64,000 nt of DNA from DAOUJI01 sp965219565 (GTDB lineage: Bacteria; Chloroflexota; Dehalococcoidia; Lucifugimonadales; JAGWBF01), in the NCBI GenBank assembly GCA_965219565.1, contig OZ244780.1, positions 1,674,001 to 1,738,000 of the forward strand, read 5' to 3'. Position 1 is the first letter of the stretch. Every line of letters begins with the position of its first letter. Shown piece by piece: positions 32,151-42,637 of this stretch. The translations under genes were made by a program, and so were the position numbers. The notes beneath the pieces were generated by a model. The model made no database searches and had not been told where the DNA came from. It worked only from the letters and a program-made list of their open reading frames with translations.

Positions 32151-33865
32151 CCATTCGTGTGTTGACGCCTGACGTGGCCGCCAAGATAGCCGCCGGCGAG
32201 GTGGTCGAGCGGCCCGCGTCGGTCGTCAAGGAGCTGGTGGAGAACTCCATCGACGCCGGGGCCAGCCGGATCACGATAGAAATTAAGGGCGGAGGCGTGG
32301 ACCTCATCAGGGTCACCGACGACGGCTGTGGAATCCCGGCTGATGAGATTCTGCTCTCCTTCCACCGCCACGCCACCAGCAAGCTGACTTCACCGGACGA
32401 CCTGGAATCGGTAATCACGATGGGCTTCCGTGGAGAAGCGCTGCCCAGCATCGCATCGGTGTCCAGAGTGACTATGACCAGCCGGACGGCTTCGGAAGCC
32501 GTGGGGACGGAAGTCCGGCTCCGTTGGGGTGAAGTGGAAAAGAACGGACCCGCGGGCTGCGCCGTGGGAACGTCGGTCAGCGTTGAGTCCCTGTTCGAAA
32601 ACGTGCCGGCCCGCCGGAAGTTCCTGCGGTCTCCCGGGTCGGAGCGGTCCCGAATCAGCGACCTGGTGGCCCGATTTGCCCTGGCCTTTCCCCGCATCAG
32701 GTTTAACCTGGTTGTGGAAGGTCGTAACGCTCTCGCCACGTCGGGAAACGGTATTCTTTCGGACGTGGTCATATCCGTATATGGAGCGGAGACAGCCGGC
32801 GCCATGCTTGAGGTCTCCTGGGACGGTCCCGACGGATATTCCGTCCACGGTTTCACCGGAGCTCCGTCGCTGCACAGGGCCAACCGGAGCTACATCACCT
32901 TTATTATGAACGGCCGATGGATACAGAGTCCCTTCCTAACCTATGCACTGACCGAATGCTACCAGGGGTTCCTCCCAGTGGGACGCCACCCGATGTCGGC
33001 GCTGATGCTGACCGTGCCTTCGTCGGAGGTGGACGTGAACGTCCATCCGGCTAAGCGCGAGGTCCGGTTCCGGCGGGAGGACCGCCTGTTCTCTGGCTTG
33101 CAGCGGGCCGTCAGGTCCACTCTGGTGCAGGCTTCGCCTGTGAGAGAGTTTTCCTTCCCCTCGTCCCAAACTGAATCTCCGGGCAGGGGTCCGTTCTCTC
33201 CGCAAATTCCTGTGACCCATGATCGGCTGGCCTTTTCTATGGAAGCAGGGGACACCGTCGAGTCGGCGGCTTCCGGGCAGCCTGGAATTATGGGCCAGGG
33301 AATTTCATCCCTCAGGGTGTTGGGCCAGATCCGGAACACTTACCTGGTGTCAGAGGGGCCGGATGGCGTCTATCTCATCGACCAACACGCGGCCCATGAA
33401 AGGGTGCTGTTCGAAAAGGTTTCCGGGGGAATGCCCGGATCCCAGTCCCAGGCGCTTCTGGAGCCTGTGGCTGTGGAGCTTTCCCCAGGCCAGGAGGAAT
33501 TGGCGTGTTCATCGTCGGAGCTATTGGAGCGGTACGGGTTCCTGATGGAGGGATTCGGGGAGCGGAGCTACATACTCAGGGCTGTGCCGGCCGTCATAGG
33601 AGATAAGGACCCCGGCAAGGCCCTGGTGGAAGTGTTGGACCTGATGGCCTTTGAAGGCCTGGTGAAGGAGCGAGAGCAAGCTCTGGCGGCTTCCATTGCA
33701 TGCCACGGCGCAGTTCGCGCGGGCATGTCAATGGAACAAAGGGAGATGGAGGCGTTGCTGGTTCAACTGGAGGCCTGCGACAACCCGCATACTTGCCCCC
33801 ACGGAAGGCCGACTATAATGCACCTGAGCTCCAGCCATCTGGAGCGGGAGTTTGGGCGACGCTAG
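32147..33865 (+). CDS. mutL: DNA mismatch repair protein MutL
   Basis: A 572-residue MutL. N-terminal GHKL ATPase: LVENSIDAGASRI, DDGCGIPADE and MGFRGEALPSIASV. The C-terminal domain has the endonuclease metal-binding motif DQHAAHERVLFE (from Asp412), the ACHGAVRAG segment and CPHGRP near the end, so this MutL nicks DNA itself, as in bacteria without MutH. The linker between domains is short. It pairs with MutS encoded upstream. Confidence 0.95.
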   Translation: MTIRVLTPDVAAKIAAGEVVERPASVVKELVENSIDAGASRITIEIKGGGVDLIRVTDDGCGIPADEILLSFHRHATSKLTSPDDLESVITMGFRGEALPSIASVSRVTMTSRTASEAVGTEVRLRWGEVEKNGPAGCAVGTSVSVESLFENVPARRKFLRSPGSERSRISDLVARFALAFPRIRFNLVVEGRNALATSGNGILSDVVISVYGAETAGAMLEVSWDGPDGYSVHGFTGAPSLHRANRSYITFIMNGRWIQSPFLTYALTECYQGFLPVGRHPMSALMLTVPSSEVDVNVHPAKREVRFRREDRLFSGLQRAVRSTLVQASPVREFSFPSSQTESPGRGPFSPQIPVTHDRLAFSMEAGDTVESAASGQPGIMGQGISSLRVLGQIRNTYLVSEGPDGVYLIDQHAAHERVLFEKVSGGMPGSQSQALLEPVAVELSPGQEELACSSSELLERYGFLMEGFGERSYILRAVPAVIGDKDPGKALVEVLDLMAFEGLVKEREQALAASIACHGAVRAGMSMEQREMEALLVQLEACDNPHTCPHGRPTIMHLSSSHLEREFGRR

Positions 33866-33874
33866 AAACGGGGG

Positions 33875-34099
33875 CTAGGAGGTCCAGCGCCTCTCAGCCG
33901 ACTCTATGCGAGGGTCTTTCCGAGGGTGGTATATGGAGTCTTCGCCGGGAAACTGTTCTTCTTTGGCAGGGGACGCTGGGTCGCTGGATGCGCCTTTAGC
34001 GGCGATTCCTACCCCAACGAGGGCGGCCAATCCAAGGGAGACCTTCCCCAGAAAGCTCCGGCGAGTCATCCCTTTGTTTGCGTCGCTCGTTCCCTGCAT
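33875..34099 (-). CDS. Small protein with twin-arginine signal
   Basis: A 74-residue protein with a Tat signal: MTRRSFLGK followed by a hydrophobic stretch LGLAALVGVGIAA. About 40 residues follow, rich in Pro, Asp and Glu, without Cys or His pairs for a metal site. It is convergent with mutL (9 bases apart) and divergent from the alternative complex III operon. A Tat signal on so small a protein suggests an exported subunit or membrane-anchored companion of a redox enzyme. No family recognised. Confidence 0.65.
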   Translation of the reverse strand: MQGTSDANKGMTRRSFLGKVSLGLAALVGVGIAAKGASSDPASPAKEEQFPGEDSIYHPRKDPRIESAERRWTS

Positions 34100-34194
34100 C
34101 TAGACCTCCCGGTGTCGGACGCCCTTTTGGAAGGGCGCGCTGACATAGCATTTTATTTGCTGCGGAAGGGCCGGTCAATAGCCTGGGAATCCCC

Positions 34195-34221
34195 TTGACA
34201 CTCGTATGTGTGTGTGATAAT
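34195..34221 (+). promoter_or_regulatory. Predicted promoter of the alternative complex III operon
   Basis: Perfect TTGACA (34195-34200) and GATAAT (34216-34221), 15-base spacing, with TGT just before the -10 giving an extended -10. The spacing is short; an offset TAATTT at 17 bases is the other reading. It lies about 50 bases upstream of the ATG at 34274. Confidence 0.6.
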
Positions 34222-34273
34222 TTTCACCTGTCTTTTGGCCCTACGCCACCAACATCGGGGAGGTGAGGCGGCA

Positions 34274-34573
34274 ATGCTGCCCGATCCGGGAGCTGTTACA
34301 GCCTTTGACTGGCTCCAAATAGGGAAGTGGCTCACCAGGATCTGGATTTACTTTTTCCTAGTAGTCGGCTTTTCCGCAACCTTCCTTACGGCTCACGCCA
34401 TAATCCCCTCAATGGTGTCCTCCGGTCATGTTCCTTCGGACTTGGGGGAGAAGCTCCGACGACCCATGTATGCCACAGCGGCACTAATGCTGGTGGGCAT
34501 GGGGATTTTCCTGGCGTTCACCGTAGAGCAATCACATATAATCGAGAGGTTCTGGGACCGATGGTTCATCTAA
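34274..34573 (+). CDS. Small two-helix membrane protein at the head of the alternative complex III operon
   Basis: A 99-residue protein from the ATG at 34274, which has GGGGAGGTGAGG just upstream. Two membrane segments are predicted, near residues 24-48 and 68-87, joined by a loop HVPSDLGEKLRRP. It ends in HIIERFWDRWFI. First gene of the respiratory operon, 28 bases before actA. It is not one of the six standard Act subunits and may be an accessory subunit, comparable to the small ActG-like proteins of other Chloroflexota; that is a guess from position. Confidence 0.7.
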   Translation: MLPDPGAVTAFDWLQIGKWLTRIWIYFFLVVGFSATFLTAHAIIPSMVSSGHVPSDLGEKLRRPMYATAALMLVGMGIFLAFTVEQSHIIERFWDRWFI

Positions 34574-34601
34574 GCTCGGCCCCAATCAAGCGCTTCCACA
34601 C

Positions 34602-35288
34602 ATGCCTATAAAGCCTAGCTTGAAGCTCATGGCGCCCCTGGCGCTGGGAGGCCTTATAGGCGGCGCCGTAGCCGTATTCGTGGTGGTGAACCTCCTCCTG
34701 GCCTGGTGGGGCAGGCCTGTCTTTGGCTTCGGAGCCGACGGCCCCGGTCAACCGATCGCTTTCCCCCACGATGTTCACGTGGAGGAAAAAGGAATCCAGT
34801 GCGAGTTTTGCCACCGCAACGTGACGAAAGGTGACCCGGCTACCGTGCCTTCCATCCAGCAGTGCCTCTGGTGCCATACCACTATCGATGGTCGGCAGGA
34901 TGCGGAGATAGTCAAGCTGCTCGAATATGGAGGCTTGGACGCCGCTGGAAAGCCTTCGGATGACCTGATAGCGGAGCCAATCGATTGGGAGAGGGTCCAC
35001 AGGCTGCCTGATCACGTACAGTTTGCCCACGAACCCCACCTCAGGTTCTTTACGACGACAGATGAGGGCAGAGATCAAGCCATCACCCAGGCGGGAGAGA
35101 TGGGCTTTCATCTGTCATCAGGGGACCCTCCCGCCTATGAGTTGACCGAGGCGACGTGCTCCATATGCCACGGTAAAGTGCGTGAGATGACCAAGGTCAA
35201 GCAGGTGCGGGACCTTAAGATGGGAGATTGCGTGGACTGTCACAGGGATCTGAACGCGCCCACAGACTGCACGACGTGTCACTACTAA
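34602..35288 (+). CDS. actA: Alternative complex III pentaheme cytochrome c subunit ActA
   Basis: A 228-residue protein with one N-terminal membrane helix (residues 10-35) and five CxxCH heme sites: CEFCH (67), CLWCH (88), CSICH (186), CVDCH (210) and CTTCH (223). This matches the pentaheme ActA of alternative complex III, a menaquinol:cytochrome c oxidoreductase that replaces the bc1 complex. His residues that can be sixth ligands occur at HDVH and HEPH. Heme attachment would need the Ccm proteins encoded 8 kb downstream. Confidence 0.9.
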   Translation: MPIKPSLKLMAPLALGGLIGGAVAVFVVVNLLLAWWGRPVFGFGADGPGQPIAFPHDVHVEEKGIQCEFCHRNVTKGDPATVPSIQQCLWCHTTIDGRQDAEIVKLLEYGGLDAAGKPSDDLIAEPIDWERVHRLPDHVQFAHEPHLRFFTTTDEGRDQAITQAGEMGFHLSSGDPPAYELTEATCSICHGKVREMTKVKQVRDLKMGDCVDCHRDLNAPTDCTTCHY

Positions 35289-35307
35289 AGGCAGAGCGCC
35301 AAAGAAT

Positions 35308-37683
35308 ATGAAGCTAAGCCGTCGCAATTTCTTGAAGTGGGCCAGCCTGTCAACGATAGGCGCGGTGGCCTGCAACATCTTCCGAGAAGGGGAGATGGAG
35401 CTCCAGAGTCCTGTGGACCTTCCAGAGGACCAGGTCACCGGCATCGACAACTGGTACGCAACCGTGTGCGGTCAATGTCCCGAGAGGGAAGGCATTCTGG
35501 TGCGAGTGGTGGAAGGGCGCGCCAAGAAGGTGCGAGGCAACCCGATCTTCCCCACGAACCAGGGCAAACAGAGTGTCAGGTGCGACGGGGCCCTCCAAGC
35601 CATATACCACCCTGACAGAGTCACTCAGCCCCTCCTTCGGAAGGAAGGTACGACCAGGGGCGGCGGCGAGTGGTGGGAAATCAGCTGGGATGAGGTTCGA
35701 GACGAGATTTTCCCCGACATCCTGGGCCGACGTCTTAGAGACACTGGCCGTTCCGACGCCATGCTTATGGTGACTCCCTACATGAGGGGCAGCGCGGGCA
35801 AGGTCGTGAACAGCTTCGTAAAAGCCTACGGCGGACGCCACATGGCTATGGAGGCCATGGACGAGACGAACCTGCGCCGGTCCGTACAAAACGTACTGGG
35901 ACAGGACCGTCTTCCCGACTTCGACATAGAGAACAGCAACTACGTCATTTCCTTCGGAGCGGACTGGCTGTCCACCTGGCTTGCTCCCGTGCGGTTCGGC
36001 AGAGGCTACGGACATTTCAGGCACAACCGCGGCAAGGCGCGCGGCACGCTGGTGCATGTAGACTCTCGCTTCTCCATGACAGCCGCCAACGCCGATGACT
36101 GGATACCTGTGGCTCCTGGAATGGAAGGGGCGGTGGCCCTGGCGATGGCTTACGTCATAGTCGCCGATGGCCGCGGGTCAGCCGACGCTGTAGAGAGATT
36201 GGTCGGCGGCCACGACGCCGATGCCCTGGAAGCCGCCCTTGGCGACTACACCCCCGAGAAGATCGTTGACCCAGGCTCTCCCACCTACGCCGGCATTCCG
36301 CCCACGATACGAGGCGAGGAGTCGGCGCACGTCATCCGGCGTGTGGCCCTCGATTTTGCAACCCACGGCCCCAGCCTTGCCTTTGGCGGAGGGTCAGCCG
36401 GCGCTCAGACTCATGGTGAAGCCAACCTTTCGGCTATATTGGCCCTCAATCACCTGGTGTCTGATAGAGTCCCAGGCCGGTTGGGCAACGTGATATTCAA
36501 TCCCGACCCGCCCATGAGCGGGCTAATGACCGAGGACATGCCGTCGTCCTTGTCCGACTGGAACAAGGCCGTGGACGACGTTGGCAGTGGCGCCATAGGA
36601 GTTGTGATGGTGTACGGGTCGAACCCCGTATACGGAATTCCCTTGAAGGGTGACGGCTCCGGACTTGGGGACGCCATCAGCGAACGCCAAGACCCCAACG
36701 ATCTGTTTGTCATCGCGTTCGCCAACGTAATGGACGACACGGCGGCGCTGGCTGATCTGGTGCTTCCGATAAGAGAAGGCTTGGAGGACTGGGGCGACGA
36801 CGTGCCGGAACCCGGTCCGGGCTACCAGATAGTGGCCATTCAACAACCAGTGGTTGAGCCTCTGCCGGGCATCCAAGCTGAGAGCTTCCCTGAAGAGATA
36901 ATCAAGCTGTCCAAGAGCCTGGGCCTGAATGACGGCCTGCCCAACAGCTTTAGGGCAATGCTGCAACAAAACGCAGCCGACCTATTCAACCTCAACCGCG
37001 GGACGCCCCTGGAAGATGAGCTTCCTGGAACCATAGACGGGTTCTGGAACAAACTGCTGCAGCGCGGCGGTTGGTCGGACCTCGGCAATCGCTCCCGGGA
37101 TTACCCCTCTCAGGCGCCGGACTTGAAGTCCATCGCCGACGGCTTGAAGGCCCGCAGGCTTCTGGGCACGGGCGGTCTCAACTCCTACGTCATGGTCCCA
37201 TTCTTGTCCAACTCCCTGATGGACGGTCGGAACGCTCACCTGCCCTGGCTCCAGGGCGCCCCCGACCCGCTGACCAGCGTGGCATGGCAGACCTGGGTGG
37301 AGGTGAACCTCCAAGAGGCCAGGCGCATCGGGTTGGAAGAGGGCGACGTGGTGAATCTCATCACCGGCAAGGGCAGTGTCGAGGCGGTTGTCTACATCCA
37401 CCCGGCCATGCCCCCGGGAGTGGTGGGCGTGCCCGTAGGTCAGGGCCACACTCCAGGTGTGAGTTATTGGAACCGGAGTGGGGAAAGACAAGGATCTAAC
37501 CCGTTGGCGATTTTGGAATATGAAGAGGGAATGGACAGCCTTCCCTGGGGAGCTACCCAGGTTGTGCTCCAACCCACTGGCAGGAACATTAGGGTTTCCA
37601 AGTTCGAAGGCATAGTTCCGGCCTACCCGATAGGCACCAAGGAAGAAGATATAGTACACGTAACCAACGACGCTGAGGCGTAA
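35308..37683 (+). CDS. actB: Alternative complex III molybdopterin-like subunit ActB1
   Basis: A 791-residue protein of the molybdopterin oxidoreductase family with a Tat motif at the very start (SRRNFLKW) and a following hydrophobic stretch. The N-terminal cluster motif is incomplete: VCGQCPEREG lacks the third Cys of CxxCxxxC, consistent with ActB1, which has lost the molybdenum cofactor and works as a scaffold. NALYEAD-type catalytic ligands are absent. In most described complexes this domain is fused to the iron-sulfur domain of ActB2, but here the two are separate genes 33 bases apart. Confidence 0.85.
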   Translation: MKLSRRNFLKWASLSTIGAVACNIFREGEMELQSPVDLPEDQVTGIDNWYATVCGQCPEREGILVRVVEGRAKKVRGNPIFPTNQGKQSVRCDGALQAIYHPDRVTQPLLRKEGTTRGGGEWWEISWDEVRDEIFPDILGRRLRDTGRSDAMLMVTPYMRGSAGKVVNSFVKAYGGRHMAMEAMDETNLRRSVQNVLGQDRLPDFDIENSNYVISFGADWLSTWLAPVRFGRGYGHFRHNRGKARGTLVHVDSRFSMTAANADDWIPVAPGMEGAVALAMAYVIVADGRGSADAVERLVGGHDADALEAALGDYTPEKIVDPGSPTYAGIPPTIRGEESAHVIRRVALDFATHGPSLAFGGGSAGAQTHGEANLSAILALNHLVSDRVPGRLGNVIFNPDPPMSGLMTEDMPSSLSDWNKAVDDVGSGAIGVVMVYGSNPVYGIPLKGDGSGLGDAISERQDPNDLFVIAFANVMDDTAALADLVLPIREGLEDWGDDVPEPGPGYQIVAIQQPVVEPLPGIQAESFPEEIIKLSKSLGLNDGLPNSFRAMLQQNAADLFNLNRGTPLEDELPGTIDGFWNKLLQRGGWSDLGNRSRDYPSQAPDLKSIADGLKARRLLGTGGLNSYVMVPFLSNSLMDGRNAHLPWLQGAPDPLTSVAWQTWVEVNLQEARRIGLEEGDVVNLITGKGSVEAVVYIHPAMPPGVVGVPVGQGHTPGVSYWNRSGERQGSNPLAILEYEEGMDSLPWGATQVVLQPTGRNIRVSKFEGIVPAYPIGTKEEDIVHVTNDAEA

Positions 37684-37716
37684 CGAACAGGGTGTAAGCG
37701 AAAGGCGGGTCTGTCT

Positions 37717-38544
37717 ATGGCGCAGAAGCGCAAACATAAATGGGCAATGGTGGTCGACATCGACAAGTGCACCGGTTGCCAGGCGTGCGTCGTAGCCTGT
37801 CAGGCTGAGAACAACGTGCCCATCAACACGGAAGAGCTGTTCCATCAGAAGCGCGCCTATGAATGGATTCGGGTGGAGCGTTACTGGGATGTGCCGGACG
37901 AGTACCGTGGCTCCTCGGGGGTCGACCCCAAACCCGAAGAGACGCCGTTCCAGGACGTGAAAGCCAGGTTTATACCCATAATGTGCCAGCATTGCGAGAA
38001 CGCGCCTTGCGAGCCCGTCTGCCCGGTGTACGCCACCTACCACAACGACCAGGGTTTGAACGTGCAGGTCTACAACCGCTGTGTGGGCACTCGGTACTGC
38101 GCCAACAACTGCCCTTACAACGTCAGGTTCTTCAACTTCTGGGAGCCTGTGTGGCCCGAGAGCCTGAGAAACCAACTGAACCCGGACGTCACAGTCAGGT
38201 CCCGGGGAATCATGGAGAAGTGCACCTTCTGTGTACAACGTATAAGGAAAGCCGAACGGAAGGTGGAAGGTCAAGAGGGCCGAGCCATCACCGACACCGA
38301 GTTGGCGGAGGGCAACTTTGCTCCGGCCTGCGTACAGGCCTGCCCTACAAATACGCTGATATTCGGAGACTTGCACGACGACGACAGCAAGGTCCGAGAT
38401 TACATCGACCTTGACTCCACCGGCAGCAAAGTGGTCAAGGAGGGACGCCCTTACCAGCTGCTGGCGCGGCTAGGGACTGAACCGAACGTGATATATCTGA
38501 AGAAGATAGACACCCATGCTAAGGATGAGGTGGGCCATGGCTAG
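37717..38544 (+). CDS. Alternative complex III iron-sulfur subunit ActB2
   Basis: A 275-residue ferredoxin-like protein with four cluster motifs: CTGCQACVVAC, CQHCENAPCEPVC, CVGTRYCANNC and CTFC with CVQAC near the C-terminus. This is the DmsB/NrfC-like electron-transfer subunit, corresponding to the C-terminal half of ActB, with three or four iron-sulfur clusters that carry electrons from quinol toward the cytochromes. There is no Tat signal, so it would be exported in complex with ActB1. The end overlaps the actC start by 8 bases. Confidence 0.88.
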   Translation: MAQKRKHKWAMVVDIDKCTGCQACVVACQAENNVPINTEELFHQKRAYEWIRVERYWDVPDEYRGSSGVDPKPEETPFQDVKARFIPIMCQHCENAPCEPVCPVYATYHNDQGLNVQVYNRCVGTRYCANNCPYNVRFFNFWEPVWPESLRNQLNPDVTVRSRGIMEKCTFCVQRIRKAERKVEGQEGRAITDTELAEGNFAPACVQACPTNTLIFGDLHDDDSKVRDYIDLDSTGSKVVKEGRPYQLLARLGTEPNVIYLKKIDTHAKDEVGHG

Positions 38545-40000
38545 CTCGGTCGAGCACGGTCACCACAGAACGCCTCCTCCAGAGACGCTGCTCACCACCG
38601 AGCAGGTGACCGAGCACGTAACCAGAAAGACCATCACGCTGGACCCGAAGCTGGCTGCGGGCATGTTGGGTCTGCTCATACTTCTGGGTCTGGGAATTGT
38701 AGGATTCCTCGTGCGGGCCCTCGGTGACGGTTTCGGCGGCGACAATCGTGAGGCTTGGGGCTACTACGTAGCCATGTTCGCCTTCCTGCTGGCCACGGTG
38801 GGTTCGGCCCCCGTGGTGGCGGTGGCGTTCCGCTGGACGAAAAACCACTGGCGCAGACCGCTGTCCAGAGCGTCGGAATTGTTCGCAGTGGTGGGTGTGC
38901 TGAACGTGCTGTGGTTCATCCCCATGATATTCCTCATGTCCCCCATCGACCTTAACGGGGACGGGGCCTTGGCTGTCGGACAGGACCGCCGGACCATCTG
39001 GTTCGAAACGCCTATCGGGGCCCCCCTGGTCTGGGACACTCTGGCGGTGATTGGTCTAGCCTTGGCCGGTCTGGCCGTGCTCTACGTATCGGCAAGGCCC
39101 GACTTTTCGGCGCTGGCCCAACGCAGTGACGGAGTCCGCAAAGGGCTGTGGGCAAAGCTGGCAATGGGATGGCAGGGCACGGAACGTGAATGGGTCATAC
39201 AGAAGGGCCTCCTGGCCATCATGGGGGCGCTCTATTTCATGATGCTCATCTTCGTTCACACCCTGATAAGCCTGGACTACGCTTTGAGCTACATTCCTGG
39301 CTGGAAGGACTCCATATTCGCGCCTTACCACGCCCTGACCGGGTTTCAAGCCGGCGCAGGCGTCGTCATTGTGACGTTGTTCATAATGAAGCAGTGGGGC
39401 GGGTACAGGGACTATATAGGCGTTGACCCCTTCTGGTCGTTCAGCAAAATACTGCTGGGCGTCACCCTGTTGTGGGGCTACTTCTGGTTCTCCGAATTCA
39501 TGACCTTCTGGTATGGCCGTGACCCCACGGAACAGGCTGTCATGAAGCTGATAATGTTCGAGTCCTACAAGACCGTGTTCCTGCTGAACTTCTTCTTCAG
39601 CTTCATAATCCCGTTCGCCCTGCTCCTCTGGAACTCGGTGCGTAAGAGCGTCGTTGGGCCGAGCATAGCGGCGGCGTCGGTGATCATAGGCGCGTTCTTC
39701 ATGATGATTCGCATCTATGTGCCGGCTTTCAACATACCCGAGTCGATGTTGGGGGCTGAAAGCATCGCAGACTTCGAAACGCACGGAGCGCAAACGGCAG
39801 CTGCATTGCTGCCGGCGCTGCCTGACATATGGGACATATTCATCATAGTGGGCGGCCTGGGAGCGGCGGCGCTCTTCTATCTTGTGGCCACGAGGATAGT
39901 TCCGATACTGTCTCTGTGGGAGTTCAAGGAGGGAATGCTCTACATTCTGTGGAAGCCTTTCATCAAAGGCAAGTACATGGTATTGGGGAAGCCCGAGTAG
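38537..40000 (+). CDS. actC: Alternative complex III NrfD/PsrC membrane subunit ActC
   Basis: About 487 residues with ten predicted membrane segments, of the NrfD/polysulfide reductase family. The ATG at 38537 (MASSVEHGHH) is preferred over one seven codons earlier because GAGGTGG is well placed. A soluble N-terminal 50 residues precede the first segment. GYYVAMFAFLLATVGSAPV and LVHTLISLDY-like blocks (here FVHTLISLDYAL) belong to the family's quinol-site bundle. It binds menaquinol with ActB2 on the outer face. Confidence 0.88.
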   Translation: MASSVEHGHHRTPPPETLLTTEQVTEHVTRKTITLDPKLAAGMLGLLILLGLGIVGFLVRALGDGFGGDNREAWGYYVAMFAFLLATVGSAPVVAVAFRWTKNHWRRPLSRASELFAVVGVLNVLWFIPMIFLMSPIDLNGDGALAVGQDRRTIWFETPIGAPLVWDTLAVIGLALAGLAVLYVSARPDFSALAQRSDGVRKGLWAKLAMGWQGTEREWVIQKGLLAIMGALYFMMLIFVHTLISLDYALSYIPGWKDSIFAPYHALTGFQAGAGVVIVTLFIMKQWGGYRDYIGVDPFWSFSKILLGVTLLWGYFWFSEFMTFWYGRDPTEQAVMKLIMFESYKTVFLLNFFFSFIIPFALLLWNSVRKSVVGPSIAAASVIIGAFFMMIRIYVPAFNIPESMLGAESIADFETHGAQTAAALLPALPDIWDIFIIVGGLGAAALFYLVATRIVPILSLWEFKEGMLYILWKPFIKGKYMVLGKPE

Positions 40001-40023
40001 TCGGGCCACACTAGGGAGACGCA

Positions 40024-41400
<1,377 letters not shown>

Positions 41401-41404
41401 GGCG

Positions 41405-41446
41405 CCTCATCCCAACCTTCCGATTGGGGAAGGGTTGGAGGTGAGG
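41405..41446. repeat. REP-like intergenic repeat, copy 4
   Basis: CCTCATCCCAACCTTCC and, after a short loop, GGGAAGGGTTGGAGGTGAGG: long imperfect inverted repeat of the same family as 2494-2583. It sits between two genes of the respiratory operon and could reduce or buffer expression downstream. Confidence 0.6.
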
Positions 41447-41462
41447 GCCGGGAGGAAACAGA

Positions 41463-41978
41463 ATGGCCAAAACAGGAGTCCTGGGCCTTTATAACGACGC
41501 TGAGTATGCGGCGGAAGCAGGTGACAACCTGAAAGCTTCCGGCATCAGCGACGCCGATTTCGATTTCCTGACGGGCGCTCCGTACCCTGAAGGCGCATTC
41601 GGAGAACGGGAGAGCAGCCACAAGCTTTACATTTTCCCGTTCGTCGGAGCGTTGTGCGGTTTGACAGCGGGCATAATCCTGACCTCCGCGACCCAGCTGG
41701 CATACCCGCTGGTCACCGGCGGCAAGCCCATCCTTTCGCTGCCTCCAATGGCGATAGTCACTTACGAGGCGACCATGCTGGGGGCGATCCTGTTCACCGT
41801 TCTCGGCATCATATTCGAGTCGAGGCTGCCCAGAGTCAGCCTGGGCCTCTACGACGACCGCATAACAGATGGGTACATTGGAGTGCTCGTGAACTGCGAG
41901 TCGAATGAGGTCGACCAGGTGGAGAGGGCTTTAACCCAGGCAGGCGCCGTTGACATAAAACGAGGGGACCCGTCCTAG
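41463..41978 (+). CDS. actD: Alternative complex III subunit ActD (DUF3341)
   Basis: A 171-residue protein with a soluble N-terminal part (TGVLGLYNDAEYAAEAGDNL) that looks like a ferredoxin-like domain, two membrane segments (IFPFVGALCGLTAGIILTSA and IVTYEATMLGAILFTVLGII) and a C-terminal tail. This is the DUF3341 architecture of ActD, an accessory subunit anchored at the NrfD proteins. Its stop overlaps the start of the ActE gene by one base. Confidence 0.85.
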   Translation: MAKTGVLGLYNDAEYAAEAGDNLKASGISDADFDFLTGAPYPEGAFGERESSHKLYIFPFVGALCGLTAGIILTSATQLAYPLVTGGKPILSLPPMAIVTYEATMLGAILFTVLGIIFESRLPRVSLGLYDDRITDGYIGVLVNCESNEVDQVERALTQAGAVDIKRGDPS

Positions 41979-42583
41979 TGAATCGTAGTCGTCTGACGAA
42001 GTTCGGGAAGTTTCCCGAGGGAGTCGCCGCTGTGTTGAGCAGACGCCCAAAGGCGTTGCTTGTCGCGGCGTTGGCGTTGTTGGCGCTTACCAGCGGAGCC
42101 TGCGCCAACGGCAGCTATCCGGTGGACTTGTTCTACGAAATGCACTACCACCAGTCCTTCGGTTACAGCGAACCCCCCAGATTGTCGCCTCCTGAGGGTG
42201 CCATCCCGATAACCGGCGTTGAAGCGCCCGGCGCCGAGAACCCCATTCCGGGGGAGTCCATTCAGCAGGGAGCTGCGCTTTTCGCTGTCAACTGCGTCAT
42301 GTGCCACGGCCCGCTTGGCAAGGGCGACGGACCGGTCCTTCAGACCATGATGCAGGACTATGGCTACGTCCCGCTGGAGACGTTGAGCATCGACTTGAGT
42401 TCGGCGGACCCCGGACATGCACAGAGCATCTCGGATCGGGCGGCGTTCGACTGGATCAGCAACGGCGCGGTAGTTATGCCCCAGTTCTCCAAGCTGCTCA
42501 ACGTCGAGGAGCGGTGGAGTCTCGTAAACTACGTTAAAGGCTGCCTGAGCCCTGAGGTTCACTCAGATTGTCCAGCGCCCTAG
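41978..42583 (+). CDS. actE: Alternative complex III monoheme cytochrome c subunit ActE
   Basis: A 201-residue lipoprotein-type cytochrome. Signal segment with lipobox LTSGAC (Cys42), then CVMCH (residues 106-110) for one c-type heme, GPLGKGDGPV after it, and a Met in VVMPQFSKLL as probable sixth ligand. ActE passes electrons from ActA to a soluble cytochrome or directly to an oxidase. The start is GTG at 41978, overlapping the ActD stop. No cytochrome oxidase genes are in the window. Confidence 0.88.
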   Translation: MNRSRLTKFGKFPEGVAAVLSRRPKALLVAALALLALTSGACANGSYPVDLFYEMHYHQSFGYSEPPRLSPPEGAIPITGVEAPGAENPIPGESIQQGAALFAVNCVMCHGPLGKGDGPVLQTMMQDYGYVPLETLSIDLSSADPGHAQSISDRAAFDWISNGAVVMPQFSKLLNVEERWSLVNYVKGCLSPEVHSDCPAP

Positions 42584-42637
42584 TCTGAACGCCGGCTCCC
42601 GGCAGCGAGGAAACCAGGTCCCAGGAAGGCCCGGGTC

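Noticed and set aside
36982..38376. 464-codon minus-strand open frame across actB1-actB2
   Set aside because: Antisense shadow of two conserved respiratory subunits; no family match.
38516..38536. Upstream ATG start for ActC adding MLRMRWA
   Set aside because: It enlarges the overlap with the previous gene and lacks a ribosome site, whereas ATG 38537 has GAGGTGG.
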